Assembly (NCBI RefSeq): GCF_029784155.1
Contig: NC_073692.1
Location: 326,277,406 to 326,341,405, forward strand
DNA from: Uranotaenia lowii
Taxonomy: Eukaryota; Arthropoda; Insecta; Diptera; Culicidae
Direction of reading: 5' to 3'
Length of the DNA: 64,000 bases
Shown here: piece after piece, positions 36,241 through 47,641 of the stretch
Layout of the letters: each line of letters opens with the position of its first letter
How positions within the stretch are numbered: position 1 is the first letter of the stretch
Program-made: the position numbers and the translations under genes
The notes under the pieces: model-generated
What the model was told of the DNA's origin: nothing
The model's database searches: none
What the model saw: the letters and a program-made list of their open reading frames with translations, nothing else

Positions 36241-38186
36241 GCGTTACCACATATGAAATTGTATTTCCTTAGACAAAAATCTATAGAAGTTAAAAAATCT
36301 ATATTGAAATGTCCACTACACATTTCGATTCGGAATGCTTAAAAAGGTTAGGATATAATTGATAACACATTGGACATGAATTTTGCATCAAAAGTAATTT
36401 GTATTTTTTTTTATTTCCTTCTATGTTTACTAAAACATCTACAAATCTTTTATCGTTCTTGCAAGTTTTAGTTAATATTCTCCGAGTAGCATCAAACTAT
36501 TTTCTTCTCAATTTTCGATAAACTAATGACATTTGAGAATTGCTTTCGTATTTACGGTGGTTAGACGGTTTTTGTTTTAAAACAAACAGCTGATTAGAAT
36601 TTAGATAGTTCGGTTTTTACAGGCTAACTTAATTTATTTGTGAGAGAATTGTGAGAAGTTTAAGTACATCCATAAATTCAAAAGCAATTAACAGTCCAAA
36701 ACCTAACAGCACTCGAGCCTAATCTGAAAGAGCAAATAGTGGACAACTGTGAGTGGCTATAAATCGGTATAAAAAAAGTTTGAAAAATCTGTAGTATATA
36801 CAGATAAATCTGTTAGTGTGGCAACGCTGCTGAAAGCTCTGTCATGTTATTCCTGAATATGCTTTTTATTCGACCAAATTGCCTTGACGTTTCCAAGTGA
36901 ACGAATCAAGGTTGTATAAAATGGTTTTGTAAATGCTGTACAGCTGTCTTCCAAACCGGAATATTCTAATTCTTACGAGATGGTTGTGTAATGGTTCTGT
37001 AGCTGTCCTGAAGAAAATTTTTATAATGATCTTCTAAAAGTACGCTCTCCAACAGAGCTGCTGGGTATATGGTCATCGCTACCGGTTCCATTCCCTAGTT
37101 GATTAAAATAATCAACGATCAGAAAAAAGAAGAAGAAGAAGAAGAGAGTACGCTTCTCAGCTATTAACACTTCCTCAAGGTCGTTAAAAACCGTACAATT
37201 TTCGTATAAAACCTTAAGGGATTAAAAATTTTACTTGGGAACAACAAACTTGATATGTGACTCCGGAGCTGAACATCAAAAATTGAAATCAAAATTCGAA
37301 TATAGAATCCAAACGATGATTTAAGTTTTGATTCATACATCAGTTACTCAGTCCGATTTTCTTCAAATATATCAAAAATTCCAGAATTCAGAAGTCAGAG
37401 TTATTTTTTTAAGATAAGTTAACAACCGTTTTAATTGATTTTTGTTAAATTTATTTTCGACATTTCGGTGAAATTGGAGAAAAAAATATGAGCATTGAAA
37501 ATTGATAAGATGGAAAGAAAAGATAGGAGAAATTTTTACATTCAGAGCTCAATAGTCAAATTCAGTATGAGAGAAGTAAAAGCTTTATATGGCATTATAT
37601 CAAAACATGTTAAATCTAAGGATTTCCCCATATAAAAAGCAAAGTTGATATGGAAAACTGAAAAGAAGCTTACAATTTTCGACAAGATTTCGCAGGATAA
37701 AGTTAAGGTTATGATAACTAGAATAATTTCTTATCCTTTTCTATTTAATTCTGCAAATACTGCAGTTCTCTGTAGAAATAGGCTCAATTTTTTTTTCAAA
37801 AATTGCTACTTTTAGGGTTTAAAAATCTGTGAAATAAATTTATTTATGTATTTTGAAACTGGAAAAATCATTAAATCTAATCGGGTTAACTGGGAAAAAC
37901 AGGGAATTTAAAAATAGAAACTCACTGGCCACCCTATTACCCAAGTTACACTGATAGTTTTATTAGACTCCTCAAGTCGCTTATAAAGCCAAAACTTTAT
38001 CTGGTAGCCTGTTAGTGCTACATCAAAGTTTAGCACTTTTTAGTGGTCCCACTCGTTAAATAACTATCATGCAATATCAACCTTTCATCTGAAAGAACTA
38101 TTCAAAGTTTAAAAACTAGGCCCCTTCATGGAATTCTATGAAGATTAAAATGTTTAATAAAGGTCTTTTTCTTATGTGTTTACATT
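36241..38186. other. AT-rich stretch, no gene seen
   Basis: Contains a partial direct repeat near 36908-37010 (GGTTGTATAAAATGGTTTTG and GGTTGTGTAATGGTTCTG, each followed by a GCTGTC-type word). A (GAA)n run lies at 37128-37146. Nothing gene-like was seen. Confidence 0.4.
37128..37146 (+). repeat. (GAA)n microsatellite
   Basis: About six tandem GAA/AGA units in an A-rich context. Confidence 0.85.
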
Positions 38187-39096
38187 TAGGGATAAGTGGG
38201 GTAATTATGAACAAGTATTTCCGGACAAACGCCGTGGTAAGCGTCTTTAGGCTCATAGTAGGGTCTCAAATGTGATCAAATGTGATAGTCTGTCATTCTA
38301 TTGACAAGTTACTGTTATAACTTGCTAACTTAACTGTATAAATTTTGTAGTTACAGCTATTAACAAAATTTATGTCTTTGAGAAACGAAAATCGTTTTCA
38401 GACGTGTCTTATCAATTGAATCCCTCGTCAATGTGAATGGAGATTAAATGTTGTTTTTGAAAGTGTTACGTTTGATAATTGATGCTCCATGTGGTATGAT
38501 ATGATTTTATTTGAAAAAAAAAATCTACCTACGCACAAAGAAGTGTTCATATTTACCCCATGCTTTTAAAGATGCGAGTTAAATAACTATGAACACGTGT
38601 TTTCTCAGCATTGGTTTATGATGAAAATATACTTTTTAACTTCAAAATCACAATAACCATCCAAATCTTGAAAATAGGCCTAAAACATTACTTTATATTT
38701 TTTTTAGAATTGTGGATCTGTGATAATATGAAAAGATGCCTCCCAGCTATGCAAAACTGAAAATAACCTTTAACTTCTCAACAGTAAATTTAAAAAATCA
38801 ACAAATCTCACTACAATGCACTGTTTGGACGTGGTTCCAATCTAGGAATATAGCCAATATCAAAAGTCATCACATAGGCCCATAGACAAGGGGGTAATTA
38901 TGAACAAACGGGGTAATTATAAACAAGCGTTTCACGCCCACAAGCTGCAACTTAAAAATTAGAATAAATTTTAAAATTAAGAAGTTAACCAGTTGGTTGG
39001 TTATTTTCCAGAATTTCAACATTAAAGAGCTACTTCTTTGAGCTGATAGTATAAAAAACTGAGTAATTTTGTTCATAATTACCCCACCTAGCCCTA
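38187..39096. mobile_element. Non-autonomous TA-flanked TIR element (TAGGG type)
   Basis: The left end is TAGGGATAAGTGGGGTAATT then ATGAACAA. The right end, inverted, is TAGGGCTAGGTGGGGTAATT then ATGAACAA; that is about 25 of 28 matching, with TA at both edges. An extra copy of the inner terminal word occurs inside near 38892-38925 (GGGGTAATTATGAACAA and GGGGTAATTATAAACAA). Total 910 bp with no transposase ORF. The left ~540 bp are shared with the truncated element at 20085-20621. Confidence 0.8.
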
Positions 39097-39219
39097 ATAG
39101 AATGTCGAGGGCTCAGGGTTGCAGTGGGTGACTCCCAGACATCAATGATGCGGACACAATTTCCCAAATTTCGGGTAAGTTCTTAAGTTAATTTTTTCGA
39201 CAGGGGTCAAACGATGACA

Positions 39220-39600
39220 CAACTGGTGTACTACATAAACAGTTTTTATTGCACATAAACTACACTTTTATTGTAACTTTTAACACGATTTTTTACTTAA
39301 CTATTTATTTAATCTAAACACTTAACATTTATTTAACTATGAACAATTAATGTGGGACACTTTACGGCCTGGCCATCTAATCGTCGTGCTGGAACAAATC
39401 GAAGTGGGCGATGTGATGGCGGTTTGATATGCCCAAGCCGATCTTTTGCGGTGCATGGAACGCGAAATCTCCCGCCAAGAAGTTCGCAGAGTCCTATCAC
39501 AATAGGTTGGAAATATTTCATGCACCTTCAAGCGCCTCACGCGCCGTCGGTAGTTTCGCCGTCGGTGATTGCGCCGTGTCCAAATTAATCTCGCTGATCT
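39220..39600 (-). other. Unidentified segment, possibly the 3' part of a retroelement
   Basis: The 39350-39590 part is distinctly GC-richer than its surroundings. On the minus strand, open frames end near 39333. A run of AT-rich sequence with several AATAAA words follows, then GTTTGACCCCTGTCG near 39200. This order (coding end, then AATAAA-rich DNA) would suit the end of a retroelement or a decayed host gene. No terminal repeat or domain was recognised, so no class is assigned. Confidence 0.2.
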
Positions 39601-39611
39601 AAAGGATCGAT

Positions 39612-41577
39612 TGAATTAATCCTATGGTCAGGCTTCCGAAAAGTACTGGCGAACGACAGTATTCTTGCGAATGTCGCACATGCACCTCGATGAAAGCTTC
39701 CCGAATATTTCTTCCCCGACAGTTTTAAAAGGAGCGGTCGGGCGATGTACAGCGATGGCTTGTTTTACCTCATGCGAGAGTTTGTTCGTGGGTATGAAAG
39801 TTTTTTAAGCTTCGTGACAGTTTTGGAAAAATCTTCGTGACAGTTTTCAATGCGTTGAATTTCGCATTACAGTACTACTCACTCCGTCCGACTGTAGCCG
39901 AGATTCGCTCGAGCCGAGTTAATTTCGAACGAACGTATTTTCCCTTTGCTTGAATCTACTGGGAGTGGTGATCACCCCAATCACCCTCCCCACCTCTTTC
40001 CGCCTAACCTGCACCGGCACCACACATCGCGTTACGCCTCGGTCGTATGCTGCTGCTCGGTGTGAATATATGGCTCGTTCGATCTATTCGATCCGAGCAG
40101 CAGCGCATACGATCGGGCATGGGTACGGTATGGGCACTACAGTCACCCGTGACAGTCCTGCAAAAACTGTCACGCCCTGCAGCCGACAGTTAGGATGAAA
40201 TTATTTTCGAAACAGGAGGATGGGGGGATGAAAACCGAACTGTCGGTTGGGTTCGCTACAGCTTAAAGCACAACATTTTCGGCAACGCATGCTTTGAGCA
40301 GATTGTTCAGATACAGCCTGGGTTCTCGCACGTGTTCGATGTAGCCGAAGCATTACGATTCGTTACCGACGGTACAGCAGCGAACCGAGTGGTAAGGAAA
40401 ACCGAGACAGTTTGTTTGGCAAGAAAAAAGCTGTCATAGCAAAGCTGTACTTTTCGGAAGCCTGCCTATGGTATAAGATCTCATCCAAATTTGGGCCAGA
40501 TCGGATCACGGAAAGGGATCGCTCAACGAGCCTGAAGTTTGTATGAGATTTTGAGACATTTTGTTCGAGAGGATTATGAAAAACCAGTTTTTCATCAATA
40601 ACTTTGGTTCCCTTCGGTCGATTCTTTTGAATAAAGTTTTTCTTGAGCCCTATGACAAATATTTCATCTGAAGACTGCATTTCGGTAAGAGTTAGGTTAA
40701 AAATGATTTAAGGCCTACTTTTTTAAGGGTTTTTTAAGCCTACTAACTTCTTTATCTTAACTATAATCGAAATGCAGTCTTCGGATGAATTATTTGTCAT
40801 AGTAGACTGAGTCGATTAGGGGTCATTTTTGAATTTCTCAAACTCTTAAAAGCTTCGTCTTGGTCCAAAACTCATCCATGATTTTTTGCAGAATTTTTAA
40901 GTAACGTTTACATGAGTAAATTTGAACTTTTATGTTTGTATGGGAAAATTGAATATTTTGTACTGTAAAACCCACATCATTTTTGTTTCATCTGTGTAAC
41001 CGAGCCTGCTAATGGTTTTTGTGCCAATTTATAAAATCTTTAAAGGAAATTTTCCGCTGAACAACTTTTTCCAATGTCTTAACTTTGTATCTTTCCAGAC
41101 AAAAAAGTTATTAGCTGTTTAATAAGTGTATGTCTTTTGGTAATGATAAACAATAAATCCAATTGACACCACTGATTGTGCCCCGCGAAGGATCGCATGA
41201 AAAATGGTCATGCAATACCTCGCTAGGCACCCAGCAGTGGTGTCAATTAAATTTAATGTTTGTCAGTAGCAAAAGACATACACTTGTTAAACAGCTCATA
41301 ACTTTTTTGTCTAAAAAGATACAAAGTTATGACATTCGACAAAGTTGTTCAGCAGAAAATTTCCTTTAAAGACAATGTCATAGTGGCTTCGACCGAAGGG
41401 AACTAAATTATTGATGAAAAATGTTTTTTTTATGTTTCTCCCAAACAAAATATCTCAAAATCCCATACAACTTCCCATACTTCAGGCTCATTGAGCAACC
41501 CTTTCCCGAAATCCGATCTGGCCTAAATTTGACATGAGATCTTGTTCTAGGCATAGGATTAATTTTAGCCTGCAGCT
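39612..41577. mobile_element. Foldback element, divergent relative, split by a hAT
   Basis: The outer words ATTAATCCTATGG on the left and, inverted from the right (ending near 41575), ATTAATCCTATGCC continue inward on both sides. Shared features are AGATCTCAT, CAAATTT-GGCCAGATCGGAT, the GCTCA-GAGCCTGAAGT block, ATCAATAA-TTT, and TCCCTTCGGTCG. Near the centre (about 41190) a second set of inverted words appears (TTAAAGGAAATTTTC-GCTGAA; TTTTTTGTCT-AAAGATACAAA; GACACCACTG). The left arm holds an extra hairpin block (near 40665-40790) with no right counterpart. A core of AAAAACCAGTTTTTCATCAATAACTTT type, cut here as AACCAGTTTTTCATCAATAA, and an AAGACTGCA word are shared with the element at 30554. 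Confidence 0.75.
39629..40464. mobile_element. Non-autonomous hAT element with perfect 8-bp TSD
   Basis: The terminal inverted repeats CAGGCTTCCGAAAAGTAC are perfect by eye for 18 bp. They are flanked by an exact 8-bp duplication CCTATGGT (39621-39628 and 40465-40472). An 8-bp duplication with CAG-starting ends defines the hAT superfamily. The interior is GC-rich, with repeated GACAGT/ACTGTC words (near 39655, 39719, 39818, 39840, 40155 and 40181) that could be transposase binding sites. No transposase ORF is present. Short frames inside (39950-40198) are not genes. Perfect ends suggest a young insertion. Confidence 0.9.
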
Positions 41578-41583
41578 CATAAC

Positions 41584-41636
41584 TTTTTCTAAAGTCGGGT
41601 CATTTGTAGGCTACAAATGACCCGACTTTAGAAAAA
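41584..41636. repeat. Perfect 26-bp-arm palindrome with 1-nt centre
   Basis: The left arm 41584-41609 (TTTTTCTAAAGTCGG, then GTCATTTGTAG) and the right arm 41611-41636 are exact inverted copies around a single G at 41610. It lies seven bases outside the right edge of the foldback element. Confidence 0.95.
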
Positions 41637-43454
41637 TTGTAGCACTCTTATAGTCAACCATGTCTTAGGGGCCAAGATCGTGTACATTTACCTTTTACTG
41701 AATTCTTTATTCATAATGCTGAAACCTTATGCCAATGAAGTCTTGTTTTGAACTTTTGAATAAGGATTCTTTTTATTCAATTATCCCTACCTGTTGTATA
41801 TTTAAAGTTTTTTTTGCTAAATAAATAACGGTTTACTGTTATGTGCAATGGGCTCTTTCGAATGTGCTTTTGTAATTGAAAAAGTGAATTTTAATAGCGG
41901 CGCCACTTATTTCCAAATAGCCTACAACACGATCGAATATCATACATACGTATCAATGCTCGGGGGGTCGTACATCATCATTACGTGTTCGATGAATTAA
42001 GATCACGTAAAAGCAGAAGATGCTGCGGCTGATACTGCTACCGATGCAGAAGCCTGCTACGATTACTGTAATCTGCCGAAGTTCAATTAGAGAAATTCGG
42101 ATCATGCTCCACTTGCGTGCTTTACCGGACTTTGCCGGCTGTGCGAAATTCGCACTGCGAATGATAAAAATGCATGCAAATAATGAGAGGGATGTTGCAA
42201 AACAACCGAACAATTTTCAATGAATCTGTGATACATCAGTACGATGTGTAGGCATCATAACTCTATGAACCCACAAGAAAAAATGATAACTTCCAAATCA
42301 TGAACCTAAGAAAATAATTTCTTCGACACACTTTTCATTTGCATTTGAAGGTATGATGAAGGTACCTCAATTGATTCCATTCGAAGCTGATCCCCACGTT
42401 TCCGTGAAATTGACCTGGTCAATGGTAATTATGCCGGTGTGGGTACAGTAAGGGATAAAAATGTACATAATTTGACGGTAAATTTCCCATAATATCGCGT
42501 GTAGCGATAACAAGAAATTAAAAAAAAAATTACAATTCATACTTCATACCTACACATTGGGAATAATTTTACAAAGTTTATTTTTCAATTTTTCAATGCT
42601 TTGATTCAATCTTGTCAATCACTGCTCCGTTATGTTGGTCTTCATTCATCACGGAACGACCGCAAGGTGTTTTCCAACAGCGGTATGAGATCATGCATAC
42701 ATTTGGCACCTCTTGCTTTGTTTGCCCCCATCAATCAAGAGCGGTGTTCAAGATCCCACACGTGATCGTGACCTAAGACGGGGACCGTTATGATTCGACA
42801 CCTCTCAATTGGGTCAGTCGGAGGGTTCACTTCGAAGCATAACTGATGATCATTACCGATGGTAAACAATCGGTACTTTATAAGGGCATTGTTGAAGACG
42901 AGCTGCTCAATTTGTTTTTTTTTTTTCAAGTTGAAGTACTCAAGAGTTTTAATTTGGGGCAAGTAAGACGTTAGTATAAAATTTACATTGAATAATTTAA
43001 TAAAATGATAATATGAAAAACAGTAAACCAACAATTTTAGAATAAATTATCCCAAGTTCTCTCACTTTCCAACCGTTCTGATGAAAGTTATTGAAAACTG
43101 AAGAGATATAAGATTTTTTTTAAATGATCATCAAATAGGATTTAGGCACACTCCAAAACCTATAATCCAAAACATTACAAATTATGATTAATTAAGTTTG
43201 CTTTTGTCAGAAGCTTTTAAATATTATAAACGCTTATCACATCTCTGTTAAGAAGTTTCCATCATCAAATTATATCAATGCCATTGAATGTTGAAAATCT
43301 AACCATCTTGAAACGACCTCTAGAGTTCACTTTTATTTGCCACAGCTTGTATTCGAGTTCGTTTTCGAACCTCAATGGTTAGGTTTTGTGGGCGTTGTTT
43401 GCATGTGGTGAATTGTGGTAGTCATTTTTTTTCAACTAACTACCTTATACTTAC
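41637..43454. other. Mixed stretch with two GC-richer islands, no proven gene
   Basis: Islands lie at about 41930-42230 and 42590-42920. The second carries a minus-strand frame whose last ~56 residues (from an acceptor-like TTGAGCAG at 42901) look less biased and end at 42735. This could be a terminal exon, but nothing links it to a gene. The first has overlapping frames on both strands without motifs. Confidence 0.25.
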
Positions 43455-43544
43455 TTTACAGCGTTCTTGGCGCGTCGAAGCGTTCTTCGGAACGGAATTT
43501 ATTTGCCAATTGTTTGCGTTTACTTCTGATCGGGCTTGCTTAAA
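43455..43544 (-). other. Candidate 90-nt coding exon, phase 0
   Basis: On the minus strand an acceptor (GTTTCTATTTTCAATTTCAG) precedes, and a donor AAA|GTAAGTATAAGG follows. The 90-nt segment is open only in the codon-aligned frame. It gives 30 residues starting FKQARSE and ending QERCK, and is GC-richer than its flanks. Frames 2 and 3 both hit stops. Both splice signals are good and length is divisible by three. The peptide is not recognised. It is the most convincing single exon-like segment in the window, though unproven. Confidence 0.35.
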
Positions 43545-43559
43545 CTGAAATTGAAAATA

Positions 43560-46500
43560 GAAACAAACCCATCCAGGCGTGAAGTTGGTGGTTGGTAGGT
43601 TTAATTTTTTTTGGATAGGTAAATACCTTCATTGTCGGACAGCTTTGTATTGTTTTGCTTAGAGAGCTCTAAGAACCGGAACTTGTTAAGTACCTACTTT
43701 TATTTTTGTTTTGTTGGGAAAACAAAGTGTTAATGGATGTTTCATGTTACGAACCGAAATTCCTGTTGCATTTGTGAAAATGTATTATTAAAAAAGTTAA
43801 CACCATTAAGACTTGTTGTTTTTACTATGGAACCCTACAGGGTGTTCTATAGATTCGAATACACTTTTCAACTAGTTGTAGTGCAAGGCCGGAGCTCAGG
43901 GAGCCCCCCGAAGAAAAAAAAGTTTAAGATTGCTTTAATCGAAATCTAAGAAAGGAAATTAAATTTAAAACATGAAATAAACAGCTTAGGGGGTTCCCGT
44001 AAAATAATATTACTATAGTTCCACTCTAACTTTAGTTATGGGGGGCCCCTTGAGTAAGCATTGCAGATTTTTTTTGCATTTTTGAGGGATTTGCAAATCA
44101 GGGTGAATTCATTCATCGATTGCTAACTTAACACTTTAACAAGTTAGTAGCCAAGGGACAGGTGTTTATTATTAAAATAAGCAAAACAAATTAAGCCTTA
44201 AAAACAATAACTCTATTACTAATCACTATAAAATATCGTTTATGTCATTACACACTACACAGAAACCAAATTCAAACTGATTTTTTTTCTTTTATCTTAA
44301 TGCTCAGCTCCACATTTCAAGGGGTTTATATAAGGACACATTTTTCCGCGGTGCAAATAGTTTAAGGGCTTCTCATTCTTTTGATTGCTCTGGATGACCT
44401 GGATTCAAATATTCAATGAATTTTTCTTCTCTAAGCTTTTGATATTGAAATAACTTTTAAAAATAAGTTGAAATTATTTAAGAAATTTCTGACTTTATGG
44501 CAGAACTTTAAATTATAACACAAATTTTAAAATAAAGGTTTTTGATCCCTAAGACCGCAAGTTATTAGCAAAAAAAGTGGCAAAAGTTTTTTTTTTGTTT
44601 TTCCCATTCTAAATCATTTGAGATTTTCGAAGAATGTTTATAAAAGTTTTAGGTTTGGATTGAATTTTAGATAATTATCCAAAGCAAAAACCAAATCGTT
44701 TTGCAGGTTTTTCAACAAACTTGTGAAATAATATTATTTTGATTTTTTGGGAAAATCAGAAATACTTTTAGAGATATTTTTGAAAAAAATTGAAAACTGG
44801 AGAATTAAATTGTTTTTAGTTATTCATCATAAAAATATTATTCTTAAATTTTATGAAGTATAATTTAAAAATTCAGAATCTTCTTTTCCAAAACAGATTA
44901 ATTTTTAAATTTATAAATCCCATCTCTACAAAACTGGAGTTGATATATAAAATCTGACGAAAGATTGTAGTTTTAATAGCCAAAATCTACCAAATCAGTC
45001 AGTAAAAATAGGTAATACTGTTCCCTTGAGTAATTAATTAAATTCATTTCAAAATGTTAATGGCTCAACGTTTATATTAAAAAAAACACTTAGACGTTAC
45101 AAAACTTATCTTCTTCATCTGAATATTTTGTTTTGATTTTTAAATAACTCAATCGAAGTTTAAAGTCATAGTGTTGAATTGAAATATTTTTGATAAGTTT
45201 GTCTTTGTGTTTCAACGCTGGATTTTTTTGTTCTAAAAACATTATCTTCTTCCAGGGTATAAATCTTATTTTTGAATAAGAACGCATAGTCTCTACTTTT
45301 TGCCTTGTCCAGGGCCTTATATTTCAACTGAATGCGAAAAAATATTCAGAGCTTTAGATTTTAAAGTATAAAACCTGCCCTTAAGTATTTAACTTAATAT
45401 TTTTTTCCATTTTGTAATGTTTTTAATTTAATTATCAATTATGTGTTTTGAATAAAATCCGTCAAGTTCGAATTGGATTTTTTTTCTCATAAATAGTTTA
45501 CATTTCAAATCATCATGATAATATATTTTTTTAAATTCAAGATATAAAAGTGAAATATTTCAATCAATCATTCACTAGTAAATGTGGAAAAGAATTGTAA
45601 ATCATATCATTAGAAATTTTAAATTTTTTAAGTTGTGAGTGAAATTGATCAAATTGTCTGGTAAACCATTAAACCTACACGAAAACTTAAAGCTGACTTT
45701 GAATCAATTTAGTATCCTTCATTGAATCAAGGATTAATATTTTGCCTAAATATTCTTATTTCAGATCCAATGCATTAAAAAATATTTATTCTTCAATTTA
45801 AAAAAAATATGAATAAATAACAATAGAACTATTTATGCCATCATTCAAGAAAAACTTTGAGTATTTCATTGGATAATTTTTTACAAATTTAACAACTTTT
45901 TTGAAAACTGCAAACAATTTGACTTACGCCATAAGAAATATTTAAGGTACAATTAAGTTTAAATCCTCTATGAAATTTTGTCTAAATTTCCATTTTTTTT
46001 TGTAGATTTGGGGGAAATTTACGCAAAAAAAAACTCCAATAACATTTTTTTCACAGAAGTCATAATTAATCGAGGTCTTCGGAAGAGATTATCATCGAAT
46101 CAAAAATGTATGTTTTCAGAATATTTTTTATGTTCTACAGTTTTGCCAAAAAACTGTACAAATTTATTAAATGAATTTTACCTTTTTCCAAAAGAAATCT
46201 CGAAAACAAAAGCTGATAGAAGCTGATAGTTAAAAAAAAAGCTCTTTGATTCTGTGCACTTCGGAAAAATTTTAATTAAGTTGCCTTGTTTTCTTAAAAT
46301 TTTGCCATTCAATTTTTAATCACGGTTAACTTTTGACCTGATTGAAATCAAATCAATTCGGATTTAATTTTTTCTAATCTCTAGTGTTATATTTTATGTG
46401 TTCTTTTTATTTGCAGTTATTCTCATGACCAAAACTTTACATTCTAGTTTTATTCGAAATTTTAAATCTCATTGATTTCAAATTCATAAATTTGACTGCT

Positions 46501-47472
46501 TTGAATTCATTTCCAAGCAAATTCTCAATTGATTCTGATATATTTTGTTCTTTGAGTTTGTGTGATGGCCAGAAGTAAGGAATCGGATTCAAAAATCAAT
46601 TTTCTTATTTTTTGTGCATTTGCTTGATTTGAATTTCGAAAACCTCTTCCCCCCCTGGACATGTCCTTCCCATGGGCCTGAGGTAGCCTTCTAAGTTTGC
46701 TATCTTCGTAGTGTTTATTTTCATTGGCCGTCTCTCGCAAAAAATAATAGTTTTTTGAAATTCTAGCATAAATTTAAAGGTCTCTAGCCATCCAAACTAT
46801 TTTTTTTGGCTTTTGCCTAATTGTTGCTGAGAATGAACAAAGACAGGAAACTTATTTTGACTCCATATAAAATTGTTTCCATTTGTATATGGGTCGAACT
46901 GTCCCTAAGAGAGGAGTGGATTTGTGCGTACGATGGATTTGTGAAACCTCTGAAGATCGTAAAGATGGTTTAAGGTTGTATTTTTACATTAAAAATGGTG
47001 GGTTTGATCATCATTAAATTATCTATTCATTCGAATGAAACTTTTCTTCAATCATATAAGCTGATTTTAAACTATAGGGATTTCTATTTGTATTCGAACT
47101 TATCAAACACTCTGTATATTTCATCTGTTATAATATTTGATCACGTTTTTATTCGAGTGTTGATCGATAGCTTCACAGAAATATAGAAAAACGTAAACAA
47201 ATTGTCATTTGAATTTAAACCACAATTTTATTTACAAATAAGTTAGGCTGGACATTTTGATACATAAAAACATATGTAAATTTAAGTAGGTTCATTGTAA
47301 GCAGAAAAAAGTTATAAAAATGTCCACAACAGTAAAGCTTTTTGAAAAAAATATATTCAATTTTATTTTTGTTGTCTTTTATAGGAGAAAAAAGTCGATA
47401 TTATGCTGCCTTCCTCCAGACTCAATGCCATCATAATTAATTAAACCCTCTCCTTTTTTCCTTTTATTTCAG
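43560..47472. other. AT-rich stretch, no gene seen
   Basis: Very A/T-rich throughout, with only short frames. Near 43884-44060 there are G/C-run words (GAGCCCCCCG and GGGGGGCCCC) that could be decayed element ends, but no target duplication was found. Confidence 0.4.
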
Positions 47473-47516
47473 GTATGCTTCCATCAAAATGAACCAATAG
47501 CCCCCCAAACAGGATT
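47473..47516 (+). other. Candidate 44-nt coding exon
   Basis: An excellent acceptor (CTTTTTTCCTTTTATTTCAG) precedes and a donor GATT|GTAAGT follows. Only the frame starting at the first base is open (VCFHQNEPIAPQTG), so it would join in phase 0 to the candidates at 22384 and 24266. It ends in phase 2. It lies 23 kb from them, which would mean a very long intron. Not recognised. Confidence 0.25.
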
Positions 47517-47641
47517 GTAAGTTTACTCTGAGTAGATGAAAAGTGGGAGGCGTGAAAATATCAATCGAACACGTGTTATTTACACTTCCTACACCATACA
47601 ATATTGATTTTTGTAGTATCTTACCTGATTTTAGAAAGGCA

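Noticed and set aside
42841..42882. TATAAAG plus TCAGTT core promoter on the minus strand
   Set aside because: Spacing from the TATA word to the initiator A is about 38 bases, longer than usual, and no transcript evidence exists.
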